Part shown: positions 20,790 to 28,671 of the stretch, one piece after another
Position numbering within the stretch: position 1 is the stretch's first letter
Layout of the letters: the number at the start of each line of letters is the position of its first letter
Assembly: GCA_026770575.1 (NCBI GenBank)
Contig: MU657360.1
Span: forward strand, 12,588 to 41,258
Direction: 5' to 3'
Length of the DNA: 28,671 nucleotides
DNA from: Pelagophyceae sp. CCMP2097
Lineage: Eukaryota > Sar > Pelagophyceae
Notes under the pieces: model-generated
Seen by the model: only the letters and a program-made list of their open reading frames with translations
What the model was told of the DNA's origin: nothing
Database searches by the model: none
Position numbers and translations under genes: made by a program

Positions 20790-22125
20790 CTAGCTGGCGG
20801 CGGCTTGCGCCTTTGCCTCTTCGAGGCTGCGCGCGAGGACCTAGCTCCGGGTCTGCCGCGGCGCGGGGATCCTCCAAGGAGGGGGCTCACCTCTGCGCAG
20901 AGGACCGCATTTGCCATAAGCTCTTCATAAGTCCATTGGTCCTTGCCGATGCAGTGGTCCAGCGAGAAGGGGCCCTGCTTTGTCCTCTCCAGCGAGACCA
21001 TGTACCCGACCGTGCCGACCTACGTACGAATAGAGTCCAAAGGCGAGTCTTAGATTCCAAAAGGATCGCACGTTGACCGCGACGTCGGCGACGAGGGAGC
21101 GGATGTACGTCCCGCCGCCGCATTCCACCTCGAGGCCGAATCGCGGCCTAGCGCGTACGACGGGTCCTCTGCGATGCCGACGGCCTTCGGTTCCGGGTCT
21201 GCTCGACGCAAACTGTAGACGCGGCCTGTTTACAGCGCCTCTGCCTCTGGCATGAGTTGGAGCCGGTGGATGACGGCTGCGCGCGCCGGTCGCTCGACTT
21301 CTACGCCGGCGCGCGCGAGCTCGTGGAGCCTTTGGCCGTTGTGGTGGAGCGCTGAGTACATTGGCGGGATCTACACAACGCCGGTCTACGCAGCGCCGGT
21401 CGCGCTTTCGCGGCGGGGCAAAAGGCCTACCTGGAAGATGTCTCCTCTGAAGTGGACGAGCGCGGCGTCGATGGCATCGCGCGTGACGTGGTCCCAGGCT
21501 TTCGACTCCACGACGGCGCCGTCGCCGTCGAGCGTGTCCGTCGCGCTCCCGAGCTCCGCGACGCACGTGTAGCCTTTGCTGCCGGCGAGGTAGCTGGTGA
21601 GATCCTTGCAGGCCTCGCCGATGCCGACGACGAGGACACCAGTAGCCGAAGGGTCGAGGGTGCCACCATGCCCGACCTTGAGCCGCTTCGACTTGACCCG
21701 CTTCACGCCCGAGACGCGCGGCGCCGTGTATTCAGGAGAAAGGCCGCGGATGTGCTTCTCCAGCACGCCCCGGATCCGGCCTACGAAGCAAGGCATCGAG
21801 CCGGCGGCGGCGGCGTGGCTACTACGCCCTGCGGAGCCTATGCCGCCCTGCGTCGCGGTTCGCAAAGAAACGGATTCCTACCGACGACGTCGAACGACGT
21901 CCAGCCGGCGGGCTTGTAGACGGCGACGAGGCCGCTCGGCGCCTATCTAGACCGTCGCCGCGCGGGCCGGCGGCGGCGGCGCGGCGGCTGTCGCCACGCG
22001 GGCCGGTCGCTGCCGCGTAAGACGCCGCCCGGGACCCAGGTGCTGCTCGCCGCCCGAGACCCCGCCGCGTTTCCCGCCGGTGGCCGCGCGGCCGCGCGGC
22101 GCGCCGGGCGCAGGCAGCGCAGCAT
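20790..22125 (-). CDS. TruB-family tRNA pseudouridine synthase, organelle-type leader
   Basis: The model has seven exons (22125-22024, 21942-21882, 21780-21431, 21370-21234, 21147-21078, 21019-20891 and 20840-20790) and 299 residues, every junction in phase. TruB/PUS4 enzymes convert U55 of tRNA to pseudouridine. Visible motifs are [13 protein letters not shown] at the start of the fold, [19 protein letters not shown] with the catalytic Asp97, [48 protein letters not shown] and [15 protein letters not shown]. The N-terminal 34 residues ([18 protein letters not shown]...) are Arg/Ala-rich, as in a mitochondrial presequence. There is no PUA domain, so the length fits a bacterial-type organellar enzyme. 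The last exon ([16 protein letters not shown]) is short and its assignment is less certain. The donor of the first intron could instead lie 12 bases upstream. Confidence 0.9.
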
Positions 22126-22366
22126 CGGCGTCACTTTTACTTTTGTTTTATAAAGTCACTTTTACTTTTGATTTTACAAAGTCACATTCCGGCGAGCCTT
22201 CGCATCGCCCGGGTTGATCACGGCCCGAGTCAACGGGCGACTTGGGCGCCGCCTGCGCCCCGCCGACCGGCGCGCCTCTAGGCCTCCACGTCGACGGTGG
22301 CTCCGAGGTGCGCTATACTCTCCGCGCGCCGCGCCCCCTCCGCATCGTTGCAATACCGGCGTTAGG
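22126..22366. promoter_or_regulatory. Divergent promoter region, TruB / HA-repeat gene
   Basis: This is a 241-bp interval between outward-facing start codons. Its left part is strongly AT-rich against a GC-rich background and contains TTTTATAAAG (near 22147), a plausible TATA-like box, inside a short tandem repeat. The rest is GC-rich with no recognised element. Confidence 0.5.
22130..22180. repeat. Two tandem 25-26 bp AT-rich units in the TruB / HA promoter
   Basis: GTCACTTTTACTTTTG opens both units, at 22130 and 22155. The units end TTTTATAAA and ATTTTACAAA, and a third GTCAC follows at 22181. The repeat begins a few bases upstream of the TruB ATG. Confidence 0.9.
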
Positions 22367-24307
22367 ATGCTCGGCTTGCTGCGAATTCGGGCCTCTTCGG
22401 CGCTGCGCCCCGTGGCGGCGCTGCGCGGGCCGGCGGCGGCGTTTCGGCCGAGCGCGCGACTCTCGTCGTACCTGGAGCCCGCTCGAAGATCGTCGTACCT
22501 TGAGCCCGCTCGAAGATCGTCGTACCTGGAGACGCCGGACTGGGGCAAGCACTACCTTAGACTCGCGCAGCACCGGGCTGATACGGGCAGCTGCGCCGTG
22601 CCGCACGGCCTCGTGCTCGGCGACGGCACCAAGCTTGGTACGTGGGTCTCCAAGCAGCGAAAGTCTCATAAGACGGGCGTCTTGAGCAAGGACCGCGTCC
22701 AGAGGCTGGACGCCATCGGGTTCACGTGGGACCTGGCCGAGACGACTTGGATGTCGAAGTTCGACGCGCTCCGGGATTACAAGGAGCAGTTTGGCGACGT
22801 CTCCGTGCCATACCACTTCGTCTCCGAAAGCGGCGGGTCTCTCGGGCGCTGGGTCATCAGCCAACGTCAGTCGCACGACGAGGGCAAGATGACCCCCGCG
22901 CGCGTCGAATTACTCGACTCGCTCGGCTTCTCGTGGGGCGCGGCCCCGTCGAGCCGACGAGAATCGACGTCGTCGGCGATTCGCGGGTACTGGCCCGCGC
23001 AGTGCCTGGTCCTCGAGGCGTACTTCGCGGAGCACGGCCACTCAGACGTGCCTCTCAATTTCGTCTCGGCCGACGGCACCAAGTTAGGGCGGTGGACCAA
23101 GGCGCAGCGCCGAGCGCACGATTCGGGCAAGCTGAGCCAGGCGCGCATTTTGCGCCTCGAGAAGGCGGGGTTCGTCTGGAGCGCGTACGCCGGAAAATGG
23201 GAGGCGCACTATAACTTGCTCCAAGCCTTGCACGAGGCGCGCGGCAAATGCGGCGTCCCGACCGACTTTTTAGCAGGCGACGGTATCAACATGGTATTGT
23301 GGTTCGAAATGCAACGGACAGCGTACAAAAACAAGCGGCTGACCCCGGACCGAATCCTGCGCCTCGACGAGGTCGGCTTCGTCTGGCACGTATCCACCAA
23401 CGTCTGGGACGCCTTTTTCGAGCTGCTACAGCCGTATCGCGCGCAGCACGGCGACTTCGCAGTGCCATTTCGTTTCGTGGCAGCCGACGGCACCAGGCTG
23501 GGCCGGTGGGTCGCAGCGCAACGACACGCACACAACGCGGGCAAGCTGAGGCCGGAGCGAATCGAGCGGCTGGAGGCGGCCGGGTTTAACTGGAGCACAC
23601 TCGCTGACTGCTGGGACGCGCACTTCGAGCTGCTGCAGGATTATCGCGCGGAACACGGCCACTGCGGCGTGCCGCAACGTTTCGCGGCGGCCGACGGCAT
23701 CACGCTGGGGGCGTGGGTCGGGAGGCAACGAACAGCATACAAGGCGGGCAAGCTGAGCCCGGAGCGAATTGAGCGGCTGGAGGCCGTCGGGTTCGCATGG
23801 CAACAGTCTAGACACAAGGCGGGCAAGTTGAGTGCGGAGCGCGTCGAGCGGCTCGAGGCAGTAGAGTTCTTATGGCGTTCACCAGTTGGACTACCTGCTG
23901 CGTGGGACGCCAGCTTCGAGGCGCTGCAGGCTTTCCAAGAGGCGCACGGCAATCGCGCCGTGCCGCAAAATTTCGCGGCAGCCGACGGCACCAACCTGGG
24001 GCTGTGGGTCGATAGGCAACGAAAAGCATACAACGCGGGCAAGATGGGCCCGGAGCGCGTCGAGCGGCTCGAGGCGGTCAAGTTCGTGTGGGACCCGCTC
24101 GCTCACATGTGGGATGCAAACTTCGAGGTGCTGCAGGCTTATCACGAGGCCAAGGGCGACTGTCGCGTGCCGAAAGGGTTCGCGGCAGCCGACGGCACCA
24201 AGCTGGGGTCATGGGTCGCTACGCAACGAAAAGCATACAAGGCGGGCAAGTTGAGCCCGGAGCGCGTCGAGCGGCTGGGGGCAGTTGGGTTTGTTTGGCA
24301 GCCTTAA
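22367..24307 (+). CDS. HA-repeat protein with eight modules and one truncated module
   Basis: This is a single-exon protein of 646 residues with the ATG at 22367. Residues 1-35 (MLGLLRIRASSALRPVAALR...) look like an organellar presequence. They are followed by SSYLEPARR twice and a third partial copy. From residue 58 the protein is HA modules of about 69 residues. Early modules are diverged (CAVPHGLVLGDGTKLGTWV; VPYHFVSESGGSLGRWV). Late modules are near-identical to those of the gene at 433 (VPQNFAAADGTNLGLWV, AYNAGKMGPERVERLEAV). One module, at about 23812-23880, lacks its first half and starts at RHKAGKLSAERVERLEAV. The gradient from diverged N-terminal to homogenised C-terminal modules suggests growth at the 3' end. 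There is no helicase core and the function is unknown. A decayed extra module lies just after the stop. Confidence 0.85.
   Translation: MLGLLRIRASSALRPVAALRGPAAAFRPSARLSSYLEPARRSSYLEPARRSSYLETPDWGKHYLRLAQHRADTGSCAVPHGLVLGDGTKLGTWVSKQRKSHKTGVLSKDRVQRLDAIGFTWDLAETTWMSKFDALRDYKEQFGDVSVPYHFVSESGGSLGRWVISQRQSHDEGKMTPARVELLDSLGFSWGAAPSSRRESTSSAIRGYWPAQCLVLEAYFAEHGHSDVPLNFVSADGTKLGRWTKAQRRAHDSGKLSQARILRLEKAGFVWSAYAGKWEAHYNLLQALHEARGKCGVPTDFLAGDGINMVLWFEMQRTAYKNKRLTPDRILRLDEVGFVWHVSTNVWDAFFELLQPYRAQHGDFAVPFRFVAADGTRLGRWVAAQRHAHNAGKLRPERIERLEAAGFNWSTLADCWDAHFELLQDYRAEHGHCGVPQRFAAADGITLGAWVGRQRTAYKAGKLSPERIERLEAVGFAWQQSRHKAGKLSAERVERLEAVEFLWRSPVGLPAAWDASFEALQAFQEAHGNRAVPQNFAAADGTNLGLWVDRQRKAYNAGKMGPERVERLEAVKFVWDPLAHMWDANFEVLQAYHEAKGDCRVPKGFAAADGTKLGSWVATQRKAYKAGKLSPERVERLGAVGFVWQP
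22463..22532. repeat. 27-bp tandem repeat encoding SSYLEPARR
   Basis: Two full units (22463-22489 and 22490-22516) and a partial third (to about 22532) are present. The unit begins TCGTCGTACCTGGAGCCC. A unit length of 27 keeps the reading frame, and the repeat sits between the presequence and the first HA module. Confidence 0.9.
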
Positions 24308-24333
24308 CTACGAGTTCGGTTATAGGAGGTGGG

Positions 24334-24470
24334 TGCGACGCGCACTTATAGCTGCTGCAGGCTTCTCGCGCGGCGCACGACGACTGCGTCGTCCCGCAAA
24401 CGTTCGCGGCAGCCGACGGCGCTCGGCTGAGGTTTTGGGTTCGAGACGCAACGGCAAGCGCAGGCGCTCG
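24334..24470 (+). pseudogene. Decayed tenth HA module, 3' of the HA-repeat gene
   Basis: The frame beginning at 24334 reads CDAHL, a stop, then LLQASRAAHDDC, VVPQTFAAADGARLRFWV. Compare the functional pattern WDAHFELLQAYRAAHGDC, VP..FAAADGTKLG.WV. The Glu codon of FELL has become TAG, and the frame is shifted against the preceding gene, whose stop is at 24305-24307. It is therefore a fossil module no longer translated, and shows that the array was once longer. Confidence 0.85.
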
Positions 24471-24887
24471 TCGGACCGCACTGCCGCTGACGTCGAGGGC
24501 AGTTTCGCCCTTCGCTCATCACCGCGTTTTTCTTCGTCATCGAGGCGACGCGCGCCCGTGCCGCTCTCCGCGGTCGACGCGCGCGGCTGGCGTTTTCGGC
24601 GTCGCGCGCGGCGCCTCGCTCCCCGGCGCCGCGAGGCGGCGCCCGTCGCTGCGACGTTCCGCAGAGGGACGCTGCTCCTCGCGGCGGCGGCGCTCGCGCT
24701 CGCCGCCGCTCGCGCTCTTCGCCTCCCGCCGACGTCTTTTCACGAGGAGGCTGCGGTCCACGCCGCTGGCCCCTCTGTGTGGCGCCCCGGCGGCGTCGTC
24801 GGCGGCGTACATAAGGACGGGCCCGTGCCGCAAAGTTGGCCCCGGGGCGGTGCGACGAGGTGGGTGTTCGAAAAGGTTGCCGTTACC
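24471..24887. other. Spacer after the HA-repeat relic
   Basis: No supported gene. A frame runs open on the plus strand through most of it, but it is Arg/Ala-dominated and shows no domain, as expected by chance in this GC-rich DNA. Part of it is likely 3' untranslated sequence of the minus-strand gene ending at 24888. Confidence 0.35.
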
Positions 24888-25910
24888 TCATTCCTTGGCG
24901 GTTTCGTCGAGGCGCGCGAGATGGGCCTTTGGATAGAGTCCCTCGCCAAAGGCGTTGCGGCAGCGGTGGTAGCCGCCGTCGGGGCCAGTGTCCGCCTACA
25001 TGGCGACAATGTCCACCTAGAATCGGAGAGGCTCGGGCCCGCCCGGCCGCGGGTGCGCCCCCGCGGCGCCGGGGACCGCGCGGCCCGGGTCTGCGAGGCG
25101 CCGTCTGCGAGGCCCGGCCGTGGGCGCGGCGCCGGGCCTTCCTCGGATCGCGCCCTCGGAGGCGACTCGGAGGCGACTCGGACGCGGGCCCGCGCCTCGA
25201 GCACGGCCACGTGCTGGCCCACCTTCGCGTACTGCAGCGCCAGCGGGCCTGCGCGCCGCAGCTCCGCGCGCCTGGGGGGCGGTCGCTGCGCGGGAGGGAT
25301 GGGGGGGTCACCTTCGAAGGCGAGCGCCGGATGCACGCGGCGCCGCACCTTTTACCCGGCGTCGTTGCTCGCGCGGCGGCGGCGGGCCGCACCTCGGCTT
25401 GGAAGATGGGCTTGGCAGTCGTAAACGTCGCCTCGCGGCGCCGCGCCGCCTGCGCCGCCTCCTGCGCCTACGGACCGCCGTCGGCAAAGTCCAGCGCCCC
25501 GCGGCGCGCCGCAACCCACGCCCCGAGCACGCCCGCGGCCGCGAGCCGCGCCGCGGGCCCGCGCCACGGACCTGCTGCAGTTCGGCCACGTCGACGCGGA
25601 CCGCCTACGTCGCCGCGCTCGGCGAAGCGTCGCTGCGAAGGGCGCACCTCGAGGTCGCGCGCGTGGTCCAGCGATGATGCCGTCCGCTTCGGCCGCTTTG
25701 CCGCCAAGTCCGCCTCGCGCCACGCAAACGCCCCCGCGCCGCAGAGACCTGGCGCCGCAACATCCGCGGACGGGCGACGCCGTCGGAGGGGCCGCCTCGG
25801 AGGCCGCCGCATAGAGCCGCACCGAGCGTGCCGAGGGCGATGTACAAGTCGCCCGTGTCGTGCGCCGCGCGCACGCGCGCGCCCGCGCCGCGCGCGACGC
25901 GCGCGAACAT
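24888..25910 (-). CDS. Unrecognised small multi-exon gene, predicted membrane and coiled-coil protein
   Basis: I do not recognise this protein. A phase-consistent model has six exons (25910-25823, 25748-25648, 25604-25572, 25467-25393, 25348-25184 and 24995-24888) and 189 residues, with all introns GT-AG of 43-188 nt. Residues 1-17 are Arg/Ala-rich (MFARVARGAGARVRAAH). A short hydrophobic stretch (LYIALGTLGLCGAGAFAW, about 22-40) could be one membrane helix, and a charged helix follows (VAELQQAQEAAQAARRREA, about 72-90). The tail is ADTGPDGGYHRCRNAFGEG... ending LDETAKE. The pattern would suit a small mitochondrial or plastid inner-membrane protein, but that is a guess. The last exon is least certain: another acceptor would end the protein in VDIVAM. 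The dense GC content makes any hand model here risky. Confidence 0.4.
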
Positions 25911-25973
25911 GGTCTGCCTAGTTGGTCAGGGGCGGTTCTTCGACGGCACGCCTGGTCTGCCTAGTCGGTCAGG
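25911..25973. repeat. Pair of 20-bp direct repeats between two minus-strand genes
   Basis: GGTCTGCCTAGTTGGTCAGG (25911-25930) and the same word with one change, T to C (25954-25973), lie 23 bp apart. They sit directly upstream of the unrecognised gene and just beyond the stop of the histidine kinase, so they may be promoter elements or simple duplication. Confidence 0.85.
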
Positions 25974-25999
25974 CTCTGCCAAATTCTGGGTCTGTCATA

Positions 26000-28377
26000 C
26001 TACGTTTGGCGATTATGGCCCGGCGTCAAGGTTGGTGGCCGCGGCGCGGTCGCTCGGGCGGCGGCGGCGCCGAGGTGCTCCTCGAGGAGCGCGAGGAGCG
26101 CGGGGAGCTTGAGGGGCTTTGGGCGGACGTCGTCGAAGCCGCAACTTGAGCACTCGTCGCGCATGGAGAAACCAGTTTCCGCCGTCACCGCGACGATGGG
26201 CAGACTGACGCCGAGGCGCTGTTTCGCGATGCGCGTAGCTTCGAAACCGTCCATGACGGGCATCCTCAAATCCATCAAAACGAGGTCGTAGTCCGACGCA
26301 GAGGCCTCGAGCACCGCCACGGCCTGCGCCCCGTCGCCGACGACGCGCGACGTGCAGCCGGCCCTCTTCAGCATCTGCGCGAGCACCTTGGCGCAGAGCG
26401 GCGAGTCCTCGACGATGAGTACGTGCGGCGCCCTGGTCGCCTCGAAGATTCCGACCTGCGCGACTGTCGCGGCGGTAGGCTCCCGGAGCGCGCCGGCTGC
26501 GTCCTGCGATAGCACCGGCGCCACGACCGCATCGAAGTCGGCGCTATTAAGACGCCTGGCGGTGACGCGCCGCGCCGGGGCCTTTGGCGGCGCCGGCCGC
26601 CTCTGCCCGCTCCCGTCGGCGGCGTCGGACCGCTCGGCGCACGCGCCACCGTCACCCGCGGCCGCCGCCGCGCCGGCGCCGCCGACGTGCGCGGCTGCGG
26701 CGGCTGCGGCTGCAGAATCCGCGGGCACCGGGGAATCCGCGGTCGCCGAGCGGTAGACCTCGGCCGGCGAGGGGCTGCCTCGCTCGTCTTCGGCTCGCGG
26801 CAGGTCGAACCAGAACCGCGTGCCGCGCCCGACGGCGCTCTCGCCCTGCAGCTCTCCCCCGAGAGCCTGGACGAGGAAGTAGCTCAGGGAGAGGCCGATG
26901 CCGAGGCCCTCGTTGCCGCTGCTTAGTCTGAGGTCCGAGGTCAGCTTCAGGCGCGCTTCTATTGCGGCCTCGAGGGGCAGCGCCTCTATGGCGTGGAGGT
27001 CTTGCGAGTAGCGCTGGACGTACTTGACGTCGGTCATGTCGAGGCCTTTCCCATCGTCCTCGACGGAGATGGTCACCCCAGCATCGTGGTGCGAAACGCG
27101 CAGCACGATGCGCCCCGCAAACGTCGCCGCGGCCGAGTTCTTGAGGAGGTGCGCGAGGACGCGGAGCAGTACGCCGTCGTCGGCCTGTACGCCGCCGCCG
27201 CCCGCGCCAAAGTCGAAGAAGAGGTCGACGCCGGGTCGGACCAGCGGCTGCGCGGCGTCGACGACGGCCCTGCAAATTTCTCGAAGGTCCGCGCCCCGCC
27301 GGCAAACCTACGCGCCGCTCGAATACGCGGGAGCGAGCGCAACCGCGGGACGCCGCGCACCTTTAAAGCCGCGCCCTGCTCGAAGCGCATAATGTCGGAA
27401 ACATCCGCCGTCATGCCGACGACGCGTTCCAGCACCGCCGTCGCCTCCTTGAGGGCCGCGTCCGCTTCGAAGTGCGAGACCTCATCGTTCTTCAGGAGGT
27501 CAAGATCTGCCAGTACGACGTGCAACGGCGTGCGCACGAGGTGCAGCGTCCGCGAGACGAACGCGTCGAAATTCTTCGCCGACCGCTTCAGCTCCTGCAC
27601 CATGAGCTCGGCGCGCGCCTCGTTGACCTTGCGGCCCGTGTCGTCGCGGATGAAGCAGCGCGTGTGGTTAAAGTCGCCGCTTTTCGTGTAGTTTACGTTG
27701 GAGTCGATGAGGAGCGGGACGACGCGGCCGTCCTTGGCGAGAAACTGCACGGGCACGTCCTTGATGGACGCGCCCGAGCCGAGCGTCTTGAAGATCTCGA
27801 GGACGATTTCCGTCTCCCCGGTGCAAAACTTTATGATCGGCTGGCCGATGTACTCCTCGGCGGTGTAGCCCAACACGCGCAGCTCGGTGTTGTTGGCCCA
27901 GAGGATGATGCCGTCGGCGCTGAGCCAGTGCATGGCGATGGGCGCGTTCTGAAAAAAGTCGATGAGCTCGGCGTCCTTTTCGCGCTGCTGGCCGTCAACT
28001 TCCGTGATGAGCTCGCCGATGAGGCAGAGTTTGCCTTCGTCGAGGCGCGAGACGGACCAGTCGAAGTGCTTGGCCACGGGGAAGCCGTCGCCCAAGACGA
28101 GGCACCGGACGTCTCGGACTTTCCGCCGCAGGCCCGTTGTGCGCGTGGCGCTGAAGGCCTCGTTCAACCGCGCGGCTGCGGCGTCGTCGGCGCCGATGCG
28201 CTCGAACGAGATTTCCGCAAAGACGTGAAGAGGACCGACGATCAACTCGAACAGCGAATTCGCCTCCAAAACCTCGCCCAACGCGTCAACGACGCAGATG
28301 CAGAGCGGCGCGCCGTCGAACGCGGATGCGCGCGCCGAAACGCCGCCGGAGGAGGAATCGCTTCCGGGGCCGGCCAT
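26000..28377 (-). CDS. Hybrid sensor histidine kinase (PAS, HisKA, HATPase, receiver)
   Basis: The model has two exons (28377-27361 and 27307-26000), joined by a 53-nt GT-AG intron, and 774 residues. Domains in order: a PAS-like region at about 20-125; a PAS at about 133-250 (DFFQNAPIAMHWLSADGIIL); a HisKA segment with His279 in TLHLVRTPLHVV; an ATPase domain with N box LAHLLKNSAA (about 390-399), G1 EDDGKGLDM and G2 GNEGLGIGLS (about 470-479); an Ala-rich linker; and a receiver at about 633-750 with HVLIVEDS, phospho-acceptor Asp685 in LMDLRMPVMDG, VTAET and the Lys in VRPKP. Every catalytic motif is present, although the H box reads HLVRTP and not HEIRTP. No membrane segment is visible, so it is probably cytosolic. 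The signal is unknown: the PAS regions lack the LOV NCRFLQ motif, and no phytochrome GAF domain is seen. Confidence 0.93.
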
Positions 28378-28671
28378 CGCAATTCTGCTTTCGGGACCGA
28401 CCCTCTCTCTCTTCTTAACCCAGTCACTATTGGGTGTGGAATGCTCAAGCTTGAAAGTTGCTTGCTTAAGATCCACCCTGGGTGGGGCTGGCCCAAAGGG
28501 GAAAAGTTAAGTATTTTTATCGGGATAAAAACTTTTTAGCCGATTAATTACAAGAGCGCGCCGGAGGCACACGGAGGACCCGAAGGATACAGCCAAATCC
28601 CATTGCAATGCCCACGTAAATAATTGAAATTATTTAACTAATCGCTGAACTTTCAAATCCTCCTTATCTTT
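28378..28671. promoter_or_regulatory. AT-rich 5' flank of the histidine kinase gene
   Basis: The base composition falls sharply in AT from about 28500 to the end. An 8-bp perfect inverted repeat with a 2-base spacer, TTTTTATC GG GATAAAAA, lies at 28514-28531. It is followed by CTTTTTAG and ATTAATTA. No gene is seen in this stretch. Confidence 0.5.
28514..28531. repeat. Short perfect palindrome upstream of the kinase gene
   Basis: The two 8-bp arms are exactly complementary around GG. It sits about 137 bp upstream of the kinase ATG and could be a factor site or a hairpin; its length makes chance occurrence in AT-rich DNA unlikely but not impossible. Confidence 0.6.

Noticed and set aside
24285..25424. 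A 379-residue plus-strand frame after the third HA gene
   Set aside because: It overlaps the HA stop and relic in another frame, is Arg/Ala/Pro-rich, and has no recognisable domain; the minus strand gives a more coherent spliced model.

Overview
The window reads as nuclear DNA of a compact, GC-rich, photosynthetic stramenopile, most likely a pelagophyte of the Aureococcus type. The decisive marker is an aureochrome (bZIP followed by LOV), a photoreceptor class known only from photosynthetic stramenopiles. The other genes are plainly eukaryotic: 40S ribosomal protein SA, an archaeal/eukaryotic-type prolyl-tRNA synthetase, an RJL-family GTPase, a PUR/RRM protein, a multi-EGF secreted protein, and many short phase-consistent introns (mostly 42-100 nt). 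The species name is an inference.

Layout, left to right. A dispersed-repeat copy (8-323) precedes a 650-residue protein made of nine helicase-associated (HA) repeats (433-2385, +). A short two-repeat HA protein follows (3078-3647, -), then a MITE-like element with 43-bp perfect terminal inverted repeats (3842-4558). Next come RPSA (4779-5672, -), the aureochrome (6059-7230, -), and, divergent from it, prolyl-tRNA synthetase (7644-9588, +). The RJL GTPase (9807-10911, -) is divergent from the PUR/RRM gene (11177-12456, +), which converges on a two-domain cyclic-nucleotide-binding protein (12494-15166, -) with only 37 bp between the stops. A second dispersed-repeat copy (15588-15902) is followed by the secreted EGF protein (15977-18542, -). 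Then come a tandem ABM/IsdG-type heme-oxygenase-like gene (19021-20385, +) and a TruB pseudouridine synthase (20790-22125, -). TruB is divergent from a third HA-repeat gene (22367-24307, +), behind which lies a decayed extra repeat (24334-24470). The right end holds an unrecognised small multi-exon gene (24888-25910, -) and a hybrid histidine kinase with PAS and receiver domains (26000-28377, -).

There is no operon logic. Genes alternate strand and share short divergent or convergent spacers, as is usual in small algal genomes. Themes worth following are: (1) three HA-repeat proteins within 24 kb, two with long arrays of about 69-residue modules, with presequence-like N-termini and no helicase domain; (2) several introns whose conserved flanking protein fits best with GC rather than GT donors; (3) a heme-oxygenase-like gene whose first domain is damaged or oddly spliced; (4) sensory genes (aureochrome, hybrid kinase, cyclic-nucleotide-binding protein) in the same window. 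All exon models were built by hand from reading frame, splice dinucleotides and family conservation, without transcript evidence.
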